Source: Cognatundibacterium aquatile (GTDB lineage Bacteria; Pseudomonadota; Gammaproteobacteria; Burkholderiales; Burkholderiaceae_D). From it: a stretch of DNA of 64,000 nucleotides. The translations under genes were made by a program, and so were the position numbers. The stretch's first letter is position 1. Each line of letters opens with the position of its first letter. This document shows, one piece after another, positions 17,923-26,794 of this stretch. Location: the NCBI RefSeq assembly GCF_014699135.1, contig NZ_JACOFT010000001.1, positions 905,803-969,802 on the forward strand. Reading direction: 5' to 3'. Below the pieces are notes generated by a model that had not been told where the DNA came from, ran no database searches, and was given only the letters and a program-made list of their open reading frames with translations.

Positions 17923-18969
17923 ATGGACGATAAGAAACCTGAAAACAGCTCAGAGAAGAGCAAGGCACTCGCCGCAGCATTGGCGCAAATCGAGAAGCAA
18001 TTTGGTAAGGGATCGGTCATGCGTATGGCCGATGGTGCGGTGGTGGAAGAAGTGCAGGTTGTTTCCACTGGTTCGCTCGGTCTGGATATTGCCTTAGGTG
18101 TTGGTGGCTTGCCACGCGGGCGTGTGGTTGAAATTTATGGCCCGGAATCTTCAGGTAAAACCACTTTGACTCTGCAAGCGATCGCTGAGATGCAAAAGAT
18201 TGGCGGTACTTGTGCATTTATTGATGCTGAGCATGCATTAGACGTAGGTTACGCTCAGAAACTGGGCGTGAATTTAAATGATCTGCTGATTTCTCAGCCG
18301 GACACAGGTGAGCAAGCGCTGGAAATCACGGATGCGCTGGTTCGTTCTGGGAGTGTCGATCTGGTCGTAATTGACTCGGTCGCAGCATTGACACCACGTG
18401 CTGAAATCGAAGGCGACATGGGCGATTCTTTGCCAGGCTTGCAGGCTCGTTTAATGTCCCAAGCTTTACGTAAGCTTACCGGTAGTATTAAACGGACGAA
18501 TACGCTGGTGATTTTCATTAATCAGATTCGTATGAAAATTGGCGTTATGTTTGGCAGCCCGGAAACGACGACTGGTGGCAATGCCTTGAAGTTTTACGCT
18601 TCTGTAAGGCTGGATATCCGCCGTACCGGTTCTATTAAGGCTGGCGATGAAGTGATCGGTAATGAAACTAAAGTCAAAGTTGTCAAAAATAAGGTTGCGC
18701 CACCATTCAAAGAAGCACATTTTGATATTTTGTATGGAGAAGGAACGTCTCGTGAAGGAGAAATTCTTGATTTGGGTGCGGATGCTAAAATCATTGAAAA
18801 AGCCGGTGCGTGGTACAGCTACAATGGCGAGCGCATTGGTCAAGGTAAAGATAACGCTCGTAATTTCCTGAAAGAGCGTCCGCAGCTTGCGCATGAGATC
18901 GAAAATAAGGTACGTGAACATCTTGGTGTACCTTTGTTGCCTGCGATCAGCTCTGACGCAGCAGTTTAA
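17923..18969 (+). CDS. recA: recombinase A
   Basis: A 348-residue RecA: homologous recombination, strand exchange and co-protease for LexA self-cleavage. Walker A is GPESSGKT (73-80), Walker B is in [12 protein letters not shown], and the L1/L2 DNA-binding loops ([20 protein letters not shown] and [19 protein letters not shown]) are intact. The ATG at 17923 (MDDKKPEN) is preferred to 17911 from similarity to other betaproteobacterial RecA starts. Preceded by a LexA box and followed by a strong terminator, then recX. Confidence 0.97.
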   Translation: MDDKKPENSSEKSKALAAALAQIEKQFGKGSVMRMADGAVVEEVQVVSTGSLGLDIALGVGGLPRGRVVEIYGPESSGKTTLTLQAIAEMQKIGGTCAFIDAEHALDVGYAQKLGVNLNDLLISQPDTGEQALEITDALVRSGSVDLVVIDSVAALTPRAEIEGDMGDSLPGLQARLMSQALRKLTGSIKRTNTLVIFINQIRMKIGVMFGSPETTTGGNALKFYASVRLDIRRTGSIKAGDEVIGNETKVKVVKNKVAPPFKEAHFDILYGEGTSREGEILDLGADAKIIEKAGAWYSYNGERIGQGKDNARNFLKERPQLAHEIENKVREHLGVPLLPAISSDAAV

Positions 18970-19006
18970 CGATACTTACCGGTAATCGATTCAGGATAGA
19001 ACAACA

Positions 19007-19045
19007 GCCGATAAGCCCTCTGTTAATGGGTTTATCGGCTTTTTT
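19007..19045 (+). terminator. terminator between recA and recX
   Basis: A 12-bp stem (GCCGATAAGCCC against GGGTTTATCGGC, one G-T pair) with a nine-base loop and six T residues. It sits 38 bases after recA and just before the recX start, so recX expression would depend on read-through or its own start, as in other bacteria where recX is made at a small fraction of recA. Confidence 0.92.
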
Positions 19046-19052
19046 AATCGTG

Positions 19053-19505
19053 ATGAAACAAAAATTAAGTCTTAAAGGCAGGGCACTCAGGTATTTATCT
19101 ATGCGTGAGCACAGTCGCGCCGAATTATTCAGAAAACTATCTTCACACGCAGAAGATGGGGATGATGTCGATGCCATTCTTGACTGGCTTGAAGAAAATA
19201 ATTTTCTATCTACAGAAAGATTTTCAGATTCGTTGGTCAACAGACGTTCGGGGCGCTTTGGGAATCATCGTATTCTGGCGGAGTTGCAAAGTCACAACGT
19301 AGATGCCATAGAAATAGACCGGATTAAATCCGAATTAGCAGAGTCCGAGACATCCAGAGCAGTTGATGTATTGCTCCGCAAATTTCCCCGTCCGCCTTTG
19401 AATCAAATTGAACGCCTCAAGCAAAGTAGGTTTTTACAACAAAGAGGTTTTTCCGGGAAGTCCATACAACTTGCCCTGAAGACGGAACGTTCAGCCAATG
19501 ATTAG
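19053..19505 (+). CDS. recX: regulatory protein RecX
   Basis: A 150-residue RecX protein, a modulator that caps RecA filaments and inhibits recombinase and co-protease activity. The three-helix tandem repeats are recognisable: ALRYLSMREHSRAELFRKL, the tract AILDWLEENNFLSTERFSDSLVNRR, and FLQQRGFSGKSIQLAL at the end. The frame is open from 19026, but that start lies inside the recA terminator, so ATG 19053 (MKQKLSLKGRAL) is chosen. Its place directly after recA supports the call. Confidence 0.92.
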   Translation: MKQKLSLKGRALRYLSMREHSRAELFRKLSSHAEDGDDVDAILDWLEENNFLSTERFSDSLVNRRSGRFGNHRILAELQSHNVDAIEIDRIKSELAESETSRAVDVLLRKFPRPPLNQIERLKQSRFLQQRGFSGKSIQLALKTERSAND

Positions 19506-19594
19506 CAAAAGTAAATCTCGGTTTCGTCATGCAAAAAAAAATGAGGCGAGATACGAGTTGCTTAATTAGCTGTGCTAGAATCCGCAGGTTTTTT

Positions 19595-19637
19595 GCAGCG
19601 CCGCAGGAGCGGCTGCTACCGTAGAAGCTGCGGTAGC
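19595..19637 (+). ncRNA. two adjacent hairpins upstream of the DUF2889 gene
   Basis: In the recX/DUF2889 spacer, GCCGC-AGGA-GCGGC (19600-19613) is followed directly by GCTACCG (19615-19621) pairing with CGGTAGC (19631-19637). Neither is followed by a T run, so they are not ordinary terminators. They could be a structured 5' leader or part of a small RNA. The pairings are seen directly; function is unknown. Confidence 0.35.
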
Positions 19638-19680
19638 GACACGCAATTGTGGCTAATTTAAAGTAAGCCGCTTAAAAGGC

Positions 19681-20265
19681 ATGATGCCCTTATCTACTCC
19701 CAATATACAACGCACGTTGAAGCATACGCGTGCGATCAGCATATCCGCGTTCGCCCGGGACGATGGATTATGGGATCTTGACGCGCGTATCACTGATCAT
19801 AAGACCCGTGATATTACGCTTGCGTCCGGCGTCCGACCGGAGGGTGTGGCTTTGCACGATCTTCAATTACGTGTAACGATTGACCTGCAATTGACCATTG
19901 TCGATGCGCAGGCGCTGTCAGTGGCAGTTCCTTATCCTGGTTATTGTGAAGTCATAGAAGCTGACTATAAAAAGCTTATTGGACTCAATCTGATGCAGCA
20001 ATTTCGTCAGGGAGTCAAAGAGCGCATGTCAGGTGTTAATGGTTGCTCTCATTTAACGGAACTTGCTTTAGTACTTCCAACCGCTGCGATCCAGGCTTTT
20101 GCCGGCGATGTTATTGACACTCGCGATGGCGCCAGTAGCTCAACTGAATCTCAACAACCGTTTCAGCTTGACCGTTGCCACGCTTTGCGTCTGGATGGTC
20201 CGGCTGTCGTTCAGTATTACCCGCGTTGGGCGAAATCAGTGCCTAACGCAAAATCACCCAGCTAG
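19681..20265 (+). CDS. DUF2889 domain protein
   Basis: A 194-residue cytoplasmic protein of the DUF2889 family, unknown function. Family-like segments are TRAISISAFARDDGLWDLDARITDHK near the start, LHDLQLRVTIDLQLTIVDA, then KKLIGLNLMQQFRQGVKERMSGVNGCSHLTEL. An in-frame ATG also lies at 19684. The gene sits between recX and sucC as in other Burkholderiales genomes. I cannot infer a role. Confidence 0.82.
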   Translation: MMPLSTPNIQRTLKHTRAISISAFARDDGLWDLDARITDHKTRDITLASGVRPEGVALHDLQLRVTIDLQLTIVDAQALSVAVPYPGYCEVIEADYKKLIGLNLMQQFRQGVKERMSGVNGCSHLTELALVLPTAAIQAFAGDVIDTRDGASSSTESQQPFQLDRCHALRLDGPAVVQYYPRWAKSVPNAKSPS

Positions 20266-20310
20266 TTTGTTTTTTAATTATTTATACCTCAGTGTCTGAA
20301 GGGAAGTCGT

Positions 20311-21477
20311 ATGAAAATTCATGAGTATCAGGGTAAAGAAATCCTCCGTAAATTCGGAGTGACCGTACCACGCGGTATCCCATGCATGTCTGTTGATGAA
20401 GCCGTTAAAGCGGCTGAAACTCTGGGCGGGCCAGTCTGGGTAGTCAAGGCGCAAATCCACGCGGGTGGCCGCGGTAAAGGTGGTGGCGTGAAAGTCGCAA
20501 AATCTCTGGAGCAAGTGCGTGAATACGCTGATGCGATCATGGGTATGCAACTGGTGACACATCAGACCGGCCCTGAAGGTCAAAAAGTTCGTCGCTTGTT
20601 GATCGAAGAGGGTGCCGATATCGCGAAAGAACTGTACGTCAGTATGGTGACTGACCGTATCAGCCAACGCGTTGTATTGATGGCATCGTCTGAAGGTGGC
20701 ATGGACATCGAAGAAGTTGCAGAGAAACATCCAGAGTTGATTCACTCTATCGCGATCGATCCAAGTGCTGGCTTACAAGACGCAGAAGCTGATGATATCT
20801 CCCGCAAAATCGGGGTGCCAGAAGGTTCTATCGCTGATGCGCGCGTTCAATTGCAAGGTTTGTTTAAAGCCTTCATGGAAACAGATTGTTCTTTAGCTGA
20901 AATCAATCCGCTGATCTTGACTGGTTCAGGCAAAGTAATTGCACTCGATGCGAAATTTAACTTTGACGCGAACTCTTTGTTCCGCCAACCTGAAATCGTT
21001 GCTTACCGCGATCTGGATGAAGAAGATCCAGCGGAAATCGAAGCGTCTAAATTTGACTTGGCTTATATTTCCCTCGACGGCAATATCGGTTGCTTGGTCA
21101 ACGGTGCAGGTTTGGCGATGGCAACAATGGATACCATCAAATTGTTCGGCGGTGAGCCAGCTAACTTCCTCGACGTAGGTGGTGGCGCGACAGCAGAAAA
21201 AGTCACTGAAGCCTTCAAGATCATGTTGAAAAATCCAGGTCTGAAAGCGATCCTGGTCAACATCTTCGGCGGCATTATGCGTTGTGACGTGATTGCAGAA
21301 GGCGTGATTACCGCGTCTAAAGCAGTGTCATTGCAAGTGCCTTTGGTTGTACGCATGAAAGGTACAAACGAAGATATCGGTAAGAAGATGTTGGCTGACT
21401 CTGGTCTGCCTATCATTTCTGCAGACACGATGGAAGAGGCAGCGCAGAAGGTTGTTGCCGCTGCTGCTCAAGCTTAA
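20311..21477 (+). CDS. sucC: succinyl-CoA synthetase beta subunit
   Basis: A 388-residue TCA-cycle enzyme subunit: with SucD it converts succinyl-CoA to succinate with formation of ATP or GTP. N-terminal ATP-grasp domain ([16 protein letters not shown] at about 46-61; [23 protein letters not shown] at about 197-219) and C-terminal CoA-ligase domain ([34 protein letters not shown]). Length is standard (388). sucD follows 18 bases downstream, so they form an operon. The codon usage is strongly biased toward frequent codons, as expected for a highly expressed gene. Confidence 0.97.
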   Translation: MKIHEYQGKEILRKFGVTVPRGIPCMSVDEAVKAAETLGGPVWVVKAQIHAGGRGKGGGVKVAKSLEQVREYADAIMGMQLVTHQTGPEGQKVRRLLIEEGADIAKELYVSMVTDRISQRVVLMASSEGGMDIEEVAEKHPELIHSIAIDPSAGLQDAEADDISRKIGVPEGSIADARVQLQGLFKAFMETDCSLAEINPLILTGSGKVIALDAKFNFDANSLFRQPEIVAYRDLDEEDPAEIEASKFDLAYISLDGNIGCLVNGAGLAMATMDTIKLFGGEPANFLDVGGGATAEKVTEAFKIMLKNPGLKAILVNIFGGIMRCDVIAEGVITASKAVSLQVPLVVRMKGTNEDIGKKMLADSGLPIISADTMEEAAQKVVAAAAQA

Positions 21478-21495
21478 TTATCGCAAGGAATCACT

Positions 21496-22377
21496 ATGTC
21501 CATCCTGATTAATAAAGACACTAAAGTTATTACCCAAGGTATCACTGGTAAAACTGGCCAGTTCCATACACGTATGTGCCGCGATTACGCAAACGGTAAA
21601 AACTGTTTCGTGGCAGGCGTCAATCCTAAGAAAGCTGGTGAAGATTTCGAAGGCATTCCAATTTTCGCGAATGTTTCCGAAGCGAAGGCAGCAACAGGTG
21701 CAACTGTTTCTGTGATCTATGTTCCACCAGCAGGTGCAGCAGCTGCGATCTGGGAAGCTGTAGAAGCGGATCTCGATTTGGCTATTTGCATCACTGAAGG
21801 TATTCCTGTCCGCGACATGATGATGTTGAAAGACCGCATGGCTAAAGCTGGCAGCAAAACAAAATTGCTCGGCCCTAACTGCCCAGGTCTGATCACACCA
21901 GACGAAATCAAGATTGGTATTATGCCAGGCCATATTCACCGTAAAGGCCGTATCGGCGTGGTTTCCCGTTCAGGTACTTTGACATACGAAGCTGTTGGTC
22001 AATTGACAGCACTGGGTCTGGGTCAGTCTTCTGCAGTTGGTATCGGTGGCGATCCTATCAACGGTTTGAAACATATCGACATCATGAAGATGTTCAATGA
22101 TGATCCAGATACTGACGCTGTGATTATGATTGGCGAAATCGGCGGTCCAGATGAAGCGAATGCATCTTACTGGGTACGCGACAACATGAAGAAACCAGTG
22201 GTTGGTTTCATCGCTGGTGTGACTGCGCCTCCAGGCAAACGCATGGGTCATGCGGGTGCGTTGATTTCCGGTGGTGCCGATACTGCGCAAGCAAAATTGG
22301 ACATTATGGAAGAGTGCGGCATTAAAGCAACGAAGAATCCATCTGAAATGGCGCGTTTGTTGAAAGCAATGCTGTAA
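21496..22377 (+). CDS. sucD: succinyl-CoA synthetase alpha subunit
   Basis: A 293-residue subunit with the CoA-binding Rossmann domain (ITQGITGKTGQFHT, VNPKKAGEDFEGIPIF) and the active-site phosphohistidine in GKRMGHAGALISGG, near residue 250. The segments GPNCPGLITPDE and GVVSRSGTLTYEAV are characteristic. It works with SucC in the TCA cycle and is followed by a strong terminator, so the operon is sucCD. Confidence 0.97.
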   Translation: MSILINKDTKVITQGITGKTGQFHTRMCRDYANGKNCFVAGVNPKKAGEDFEGIPIFANVSEAKAATGATVSVIYVPPAGAAAAIWEAVEADLDLAICITEGIPVRDMMMLKDRMAKAGSKTKLLGPNCPGLITPDEIKIGIMPGHIHRKGRIGVVSRSGTLTYEAVGQLTALGLGQSSAVGIGGDPINGLKHIDIMKMFNDDPDTDAVIMIGEIGGPDEANASYWVRDNMKKPVVGFIAGVTAPPGKRMGHAGALISGGADTAQAKLDIMEECGIKATKNPSEMARLLKAML

Positions 22378-22400
22378 TTTTCTTTTTATTCAAAATAAAA

Positions 22401-22426
22401 AAACCGCGATTTTCGCGGTTTTTTTT
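22401..22426 (+). terminator. Rho-independent terminator after sucD
   Basis: AAACCGCGA pairs with TCGCGGTTT around a three-base loop, followed by further T residues. It ends the sucCD operon. Confidence 0.92.
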
Positions 22427-22566
22427 CGTACTCACACTTTGCTTTTGAGTATATGAAGTGCAAACTCAATACCTTAATGTTAAGCTAGCAACGATAGGCA
22501 ATATTAAATAAACTAAACTTCCTTGGTTTTCTGCCCGAGCCTGTAATCAATGAGCGCTATTTATCG

Positions 22567-23373
22567 ATGTCACATCAGTATGTACTAGAATTTGCTGCAC
22601 TGTCTGATATCGGACGAGTCAGGAAACATAACGAAGATGCGATCGTTGTCTGTGCTGATTACGGCTGTGTTGTGCTTGCGGATGGCATGGGAGGATACAA
22701 AGCAGGAGAAGTTGCCAGTGCGATGACGGCAAAGATTGTTGCTGATTATCTCTGCGCAAAACTGGATTCAGCTTGGTATACAAAATTGGGTTTCCAATCG
22801 ATTCATTTGTCGCGCTGGATCTCAGATGCCATTCATTTAGCAAATCGTCAGGTCGTGCAGACTTCGCAGGAAAATCCGGAATGTTTTGGTATGGGAACAA
22901 CAGTGGTTGTAGCATGTTGTACTCAAGATAAAATTTTATTTGCACATGTAGGCGATTCCAGGGCATATCGCTATCGTAATCATGCGCTTGTAAGAATGAC
23001 GGAAGATCATTCCGTGCTCCAGGAGCAAATCAATGCAGGTTTAATTTCAGAATCGCAGGCACGGTTTTCAACGATCAAAAATTTGATTACGCGTGCGGTA
23101 GGAACCCAGGAGAATATTGAGGTAGACCTGAGTGTGCATCAGGCAGATGAGACCGATGTGTATATGCTCTGTTCTGACGGATTGACTGACTTGCTTGCTG
23201 ACGATCAGATACAGGACATATTGCGGCAGTACGAAGGTAATTTACAGGCGTGTTGCAGGGCATTAATTGATTGCGCAAATGAGGCAGGGGGTTTTGATAA
23301 CACTTCTGTTGTTTTGTTTAAATTAAAGGCGGTATCAGGTCCGTCGTGGGTGGAGAAATTGCTATTTCGGTAA
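22567..23373 (+). CDS. PP2C-family serine/threonine phosphatase
   Basis: A 268-residue metal-dependent protein phosphatase of the Stp1/PrpC type. The PP2C motifs are complete: GRVRKHNEDA, VVLADGMGGYKAGEVAS, GMGTTVV, HVGDSRAYRY, LITRAVG, LCSDGLTD and FDNTSVV; their Asp residues bind two Mn/Mg ions. Normally such enzymes reverse a Hanks-type kinase, but no kinase gene is next to it here. An FHA protein gene follows 31 bases downstream, so the pair is probably co-transcribed. The target is unknown. Confidence 0.92.
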   Translation: MSHQYVLEFAALSDIGRVRKHNEDAIVVCADYGCVVLADGMGGYKAGEVASAMTAKIVADYLCAKLDSAWYTKLGFQSIHLSRWISDAIHLANRQVVQTSQENPECFGMGTTVVVACCTQDKILFAHVGDSRAYRYRNHALVRMTEDHSVLQEQINAGLISESQARFSTIKNLITRAVGTQENIEVDLSVHQADETDVYMLCSDGLTDLLADDQIQDILRQYEGNLQACCRALIDCANEAGGFDNTSVVLFKLKAVSGPSWVEKLLFR

Positions 23374-23404
23374 TTTTTTAAATTGAATGAGTGAGAGATG
23401 ATTT

Positions 23405-24004
23405 ATGGCGAAAATAATCGTCACCTTTAATGGATTGGTGCAGCAAGAAGTTAGTATTAACAAGTCCCGTATTACGATAGGTCGGCGCATTGGGAACGAT
23501 ATAGTCATTGACCACCTGACTGTCAGTGGTCAACACGCGGCGATCGATACCACGTCAAACGGTTCTTTCGTTCTCGATTTAGGTAGTACCAATGGCACGT
23601 TGGTCAACAATCAGCCAGTCAAAAAGCATTTACTCCAGCACGACGATGTCATTGATATCGGTAAGTACAAATTACGCTTTCAGGTAGAGAAGAGTGCGCA
23701 GGTCACAGCAGTTTCCTCAGTTGCTTCGGCGTCAGTGATGGCACAGGCTCCGGCGAAAATAAAAGTGATCAATGGCGCGAATGCAGGTAAAGAACTGGCA
23801 TTGACAAAAGCAGTGACGACAGTGGGTAGTCCCGGAACGCAGGTTATTGCAATTGCAAAGCAAACGGACAAATATATTGTCCGCCATGTGGAAGGTAAAG
23901 AATTTCCGAAAGTGAATGGGCAACTGCTTTCAGATCAGCCGCATACATTACAGCATGGCGACGTGATTGATATCAGCGGTACTCACATGCAATTCAGCAA
24001 TTAG
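23405..24004 (+). CDS. FHA-domain protein
   Basis: A 199-residue protein with a clear FHA phosphothreonine-binding domain (about 20-95): ITIGRRIGNDIVIDHLTVSGQHAAI, then LDLGSTNGTLVNN and HDDVIDIGKYKLRF. The second half (about 117-198) looks like a degenerate second FHA fold (PKVNGQLL, LQHGDVIDISGTHMQF) lacking the usual GR-S-H residues. It follows the PP2C phosphatase gene and probably takes part in the same phospho-signalling. The next genes are pilins; a link to pili is only positional. Confidence 0.9.
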   Translation: MAKIIVTFNGLVQQEVSINKSRITIGRRIGNDIVIDHLTVSGQHAAIDTTSNGSFVLDLGSTNGTLVNNQPVKKHLLQHDDVIDIGKYKLRFQVEKSAQVTAVSSVASASVMAQAPAKIKVINGANAGKELALTKAVTTVGSPGTQVIAIAKQTDKYIVRHVEGKEFPKVNGQLLSDQPHTLQHGDVIDISGTHMQFSN

Positions 24005-24144
24005 TTGCCAATACCATAAATATTTCCGACTTCGAATGTAAATTGCTGACAAAAAATGTCATTGATTGACGTAGGGTGTCATTTTTTTTATGTTCATCTT
24101 CAATGTTAACGTCAATTTACTCTAGCAGCTTAATATTAAATAGC

Positions 24145-24160
24145 TGGCACACAGTTTGCT
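24145..24160 (+). promoter_or_regulatory. sigma-54 promoter of the pilin array
   Basis: TGGCAC (24145-24150) and TTGCT (24156-24160) give the -24 GG and -12 GC dinucleotides at exactly 12 bases spacing, a near-consensus RpoN promoter. It lies about 48 bases upstream of the first pilin start, matching sigma-54 control of pilA by the PilS/PilR system in other species. No PilR gene is in the window. Confidence 0.85.
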
Positions 24161-24207
24161 GTAAGGTGAGCAGGGTCATCCTTTTTAATTGTTATCCGGA
24201 GAACTAT

Positions 24208-24669
24208 ATGAAATCTATGAAATTGGTTAAAAAAGTACAACAAGGTTTTACTTTGATTGAATTGATGATCGTTGTCGCGATTATCGGTATTCTGGCTGCA
24301 GTGGCGTTGCCTGCCTACAACGATTACACAACACGTGCTCAGGTTTCTGAAGCGGTTGAATTACTTGGCGGTTTGAAAGCCCCTATTTCTGCATACGGTT
24401 ACGAAAATAAAGCATGGCCAACTTTGACTCCAACGCCAACATTAGCTACTGATGTTGCTGCAACATTGACTGGTAAATACTCGAATGTCGCTAATGCAGT
24501 TACAGGAGCGTTCCCTGTAGGTTCTATTAAAGCGACGATGAAAGCAGGTCAGGCAAATACAAAGGTCGTCGGAATGGCTACGGCCGATGGTGGTCAAACT
24601 TGGGACTGCACCGCCGCGAATACAATTACTACAGTTGATATCAAGTGGTTGCCACAAGCATGTAAATAA
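24208..24669 (+). CDS. pilA: type IV major pilin, copy 1
   Basis: A 153-residue type IVa pilin. A short basic leader ends in Gly, with PilD-type cleavage before F ([13 protein letters not shown]), followed by the hydrophobic alpha-1 helix with the conserved Glu5. The C-terminal disulfide loop is bounded by Cys in WDCTAA and the penultimate Cys of LPQACK. The ATG at 24208 follows a good ribosome site (GGAGAAC). It is about 97% identical to copy 2 at protein level (four differences: K/G in the leader, A/G, S/A and P/A). Sigma-54 promoter upstream and terminator downstream. Confidence 0.95.
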   Translation: MKSMKLVKKVQQGFTLIELMIVVAIIGILAAVALPAYNDYTTRAQVSEAVELLGGLKAPISAYGYENKAWPTLTPTPTLATDVAATLTGKYSNVANAVTGAFPVGSIKATMKAGQANTKVVGMATADGGQTWDCTAANTITTVDIKWLPQACK

Positions 24670-24677
24670 TTTAAATG

Positions 24678-24715
24678 CGCTTCTGAGGTAATGCTCCTTT
24701 AGAAGCGTTTTTTTT
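24678..24715 (+). terminator. terminator after pilin copy 1
   Basis: CGCTTCT (24678-24684) pairs with AGAAGCG (24701-24707), with an inner imperfect extension, followed by eight T residues. It separates pilin copies 1 and 2. Confidence 0.85.
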
Positions 24716-24738
24716 GAATCATTACCTGGAGAGTTAAC

Positions 24739-25200
24739 ATGAAATCTATGAAATTGGTTGGAAAAGTACAACAAGGTTTTACTTTGATTGAATTGATGAT
24801 CGTTGTCGCGATTATCGGTATTTTGGCTGCAGTGGCATTGCCTGCGTACAATGATTACACAACACGCGCACAGGTGTCTGAAGCGGTTGAATTGCTTGGC
24901 GGTTTGAAAGGACCTATTGCTGCATACGGTTACGAAAATAAAGCATGGCCAACTTTGACTGCAACGCCAACATTGGCTACTGATGTTGCTGCAACATTGA
25001 CTGGTAAATATTCGAATGTCGCTAATGCAGTTACAGGAGCGTTCCCTGTAGGTTCTATTAAAGCGACGATGAAAGCAGGTCAGGCAAATACAAAGGTCGT
25101 CGGAATGGCTACGGCCGATGGTGGTCAAACTTGGGACTGCACCGCCGCGAATACAATTACTACAGTTGATATCAAGTGGTTGCCACAAGCATGTAAGTAA
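24739..25200 (+). CDS. pilA: type IV major pilin, copy 2
   Basis: A 153-residue pilin nearly identical to copy 1, with the same leader type ([18 protein letters not shown]) and the same Cys-bounded C-terminal loop. The second half of the two genes is almost identical in nucleotides too, including the segment just after the stop, which suggests recent duplication or gene conversion. It starts 69 bases after copy 1 and follows that copy's terminator, so it relies on read-through or a promoter I cannot see. Ribosome site TGGAGAG precedes the ATG. Confidence 0.95.
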   Translation: MKSMKLVGKVQQGFTLIELMIVVAIIGILAAVALPAYNDYTTRAQVSEAVELLGGLKGPIAAYGYENKAWPTLTATPTLATDVAATLTGKYSNVANAVTGAFPVGSIKATMKAGQANTKVVGMATADGGQTWDCTAANTITTVDIKWLPQACK

Positions 25201-25221
25201 TTTATACCTCTTGCTGTGTAA

Positions 25222-25254
25222 AAAAGGGTGCTGGTTTTCGGCACCTTTTTTTTT
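25222..25254 (+). terminator. terminator after pilin copy 2
   Basis: GGTGC (25227-25231) pairs with GCACC (25241-25245), extended inward by T-G and G-C pairs, followed by nine T residues. Confidence 0.88.
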
Positions 25255-25280
25255 GAGTCGTTCCTTGCCGAGAGATTGCC

Positions 25281-25727
25281 ATGTATAAAAAACTGTTTCA
25301 AAGAGGATTTACTCTGATAGAGTTAATGATAGTGGTAGCCATCATTGGTATTTTGGCCGCAATAGCATTACCCTCATACCTCGATTACACCACTCGTGCA
25401 CAAGTGTCTGAAGCGGTGGAGTTGCTTGCGGGCGTGAAGGGACCACTTGCCGTTTATGGTTATGAAAATAAGGAATGGCCGGGTTTAGTCGATACTTCGC
25501 CTACGGCAACGCAAATTAATGTTGCTCTGGTGGGTAAATATTCAAAAATTGATAGTACTGTGCAAGGAACTTATCCTGAAGGCAGTATCACCTCGGTGAT
25601 GACTTATGGTCAGGCGGAAACTAAGAAAGTGGTATTTAAAACGCCTGACGGTGGAAAAATCTGGGATTGCAGCACAGGTGCGGGTACTGACATCGATCTG
25701 AAGTGGCGCCCTCAGGCATGTAAATAA
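25281..25727 (+). CDS. type IV pilin, divergent third copy
   Basis: A 148-residue pilin with a shorter leader ([19 protein letters not shown]), the same alpha-1 helix and two Cys (WDCST and RPQACK). The mature domain clearly resembles copies 1 and 2 ([40 protein letters not shown]) but is much more diverged. It could be a minor or alternative pilin. It follows pilin copy 2 after a terminator. Third member of a tandem array from one ancestral gene. Confidence 0.93.
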   Translation: MYKKLFQRGFTLIELMIVVAIIGILAAIALPSYLDYTTRAQVSEAVELLAGVKGPLAVYGYENKEWPGLVDTSPTATQINVALVGKYSKIDSTVQGTYPEGSITSVMTYGQAETKKVVFKTPDGGKIWDCSTGAGTDIDLKWRPQACK

Positions 25728-25886
25728 GTCTTTGCAGACTGTGCCGAGTCTTTTCATATTTGAAAATAACTTTTTGTCAGTACGTATCACTCCAAAACAA
25801 GTTGGATTAGTTTAGAATTCAGGACAAAGAAATAGCTGTTGTTGTGACACGATAGTCACCAATCATTTTTCTTCATGTTTCAACTT

Positions 25887-25913
25887 AAGGCATTCCTACA
25901 GAATGCTTTTTTT
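25887..25913 (+). terminator. terminator just upstream of the tfpZ start
   Basis: AAGGCATTC (25887-25895) pairs with GAATGCTTT (25901-25909), one G-T pair, around a five-base loop, ending in seven T residues. The next gene starts only 15 bases later. It decides the start of that gene, because an upstream in-frame ATG at 25875 would put the hairpin inside the coding region. Confidence 0.85.
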
Positions 25914-25928
25914 ATTGGCAGCTTGATT

Positions 25929-26690
25929 ATGTCCGGACTTTTTTTTCGTTTGCGTGCGTCAGGAATGCATTTGGTGGCATCTGCGATCATTGCCAGTGTC
26001 GTTGCGGGCACCATTCTGTTTTTGTGGTATCCAGGCCAATATGTTGACATTTGCAAAGGAATTCAGTTGATATGGCTGGTGATATCCGTTGATATCGTAC
26101 TTGGCCCGCTGCTGACATTTGTCGCATTCAACCAAAAGAAGAAAAAATCAGAGTTGTTGCGTGATATCGCGGTGATTGGTATTTTACAAATTTCTGGCTT
26201 GATCTACGGGGCGCACATAGTCTATGTCGCCCGACCGGTTGCGATGGTTTTTGAGGGTTCTCAGTTTCGTATCGTGACAGCTAACGATGTCGATACAAAT
26301 GAGCTGCCATTGGCACGGGAAGACATGCGTAACTTGTCGCTGACAGGGCCGATTTTACTGGGCGTTCGGGATTATAAGGACGCTGTCGAAAAATCAGATG
26401 CTGCTTTTCGTGCTTTTTCTGGCTATGACATTGGTGCCAGACCGTCTTTTTGGCAAGCTTATGCCGATTCTCAGGCGAAGGTGTTGAAGATAGCCAGACC
26501 GATTGAGTTGCTGATTAAGAAGTATCCGGAAAGTAAAGTTGAGATAGAGCATCAACTGAACAATGTTGGTTACGCTGTCGCCAACGTGAAGTTTTTACCA
26601 GTATTAAGCCGAGACTCAGACTGGATTGTAGTTATTGATGCCAACACAGCTAAGCCTTTGTTTTTTGTCCAGAAGGACGGATTTTTCTGA
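25929..26690 (+). CDS. TfpX/TfpZ-type pilin accessory protein
   Basis: A 253-residue inner-membrane protein of the TfpX/TfpZ family, pilin-specific accessory factors that help assemble their cognate pilin. It opens with the family pattern FFRLRASGMHLVASAIIAS and has about three to four N-terminal helices, including LLTFVAFNQKKKK and IYGAHIVYVARPVAMVFEG, then a soluble C-terminal domain (about 110-253). I choose ATG 25929 over 25875 because a terminator occupies 25887-25913 and family members begin near this point. The ribosome site is weak, consistent with low expression. It lies between the pilin array and the glycosyltransferase gene. Confidence 0.82.
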   Translation: MSGLFFRLRASGMHLVASAIIASVVAGTILFLWYPGQYVDICKGIQLIWLVISVDIVLGPLLTFVAFNQKKKKSELLRDIAVIGILQISGLIYGAHIVYVARPVAMVFEGSQFRIVTANDVDTNELPLAREDMRNLSLTGPILLGVRDYKDAVEKSDAAFRAFSGYDIGARPSFWQAYADSQAKVLKIARPIELLIKKYPESKVEIEHQLNNVGYAVANVKFLPVLSRDSDWIVVIDANTAKPLFFVQKDGFF

Positions 26691-26794
26691 TCCTCAACGT
26701 TTGAGAAGTATTCAATTTTTCATTCTAAACAGAAGCGTTTTTTTCATAGATCGGTTTTGTTAAATGATGATGTTCTTCACGTGGTGATGGCTTC

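Noticed and set aside
24005..24120. Terminator after the FHA gene
   Set aside because: An imperfect pairing of AAAAAATG with CATTTTTT spans a 20-base loop and there is no G/C stem. Too weak to call.
25843..25860. GTGAC-N6-GTCAC operator between pilin 3 and tfpZ
   Set aside because: A 5-bp arm palindrome of this kind is common by chance and there is no neighbouring regulator to support it.
25875..25928. Upstream tfpZ start at 25875
   Set aside because: A terminator hairpin with seven T residues lies inside this segment, and homologues begin near the ATG at 25929.
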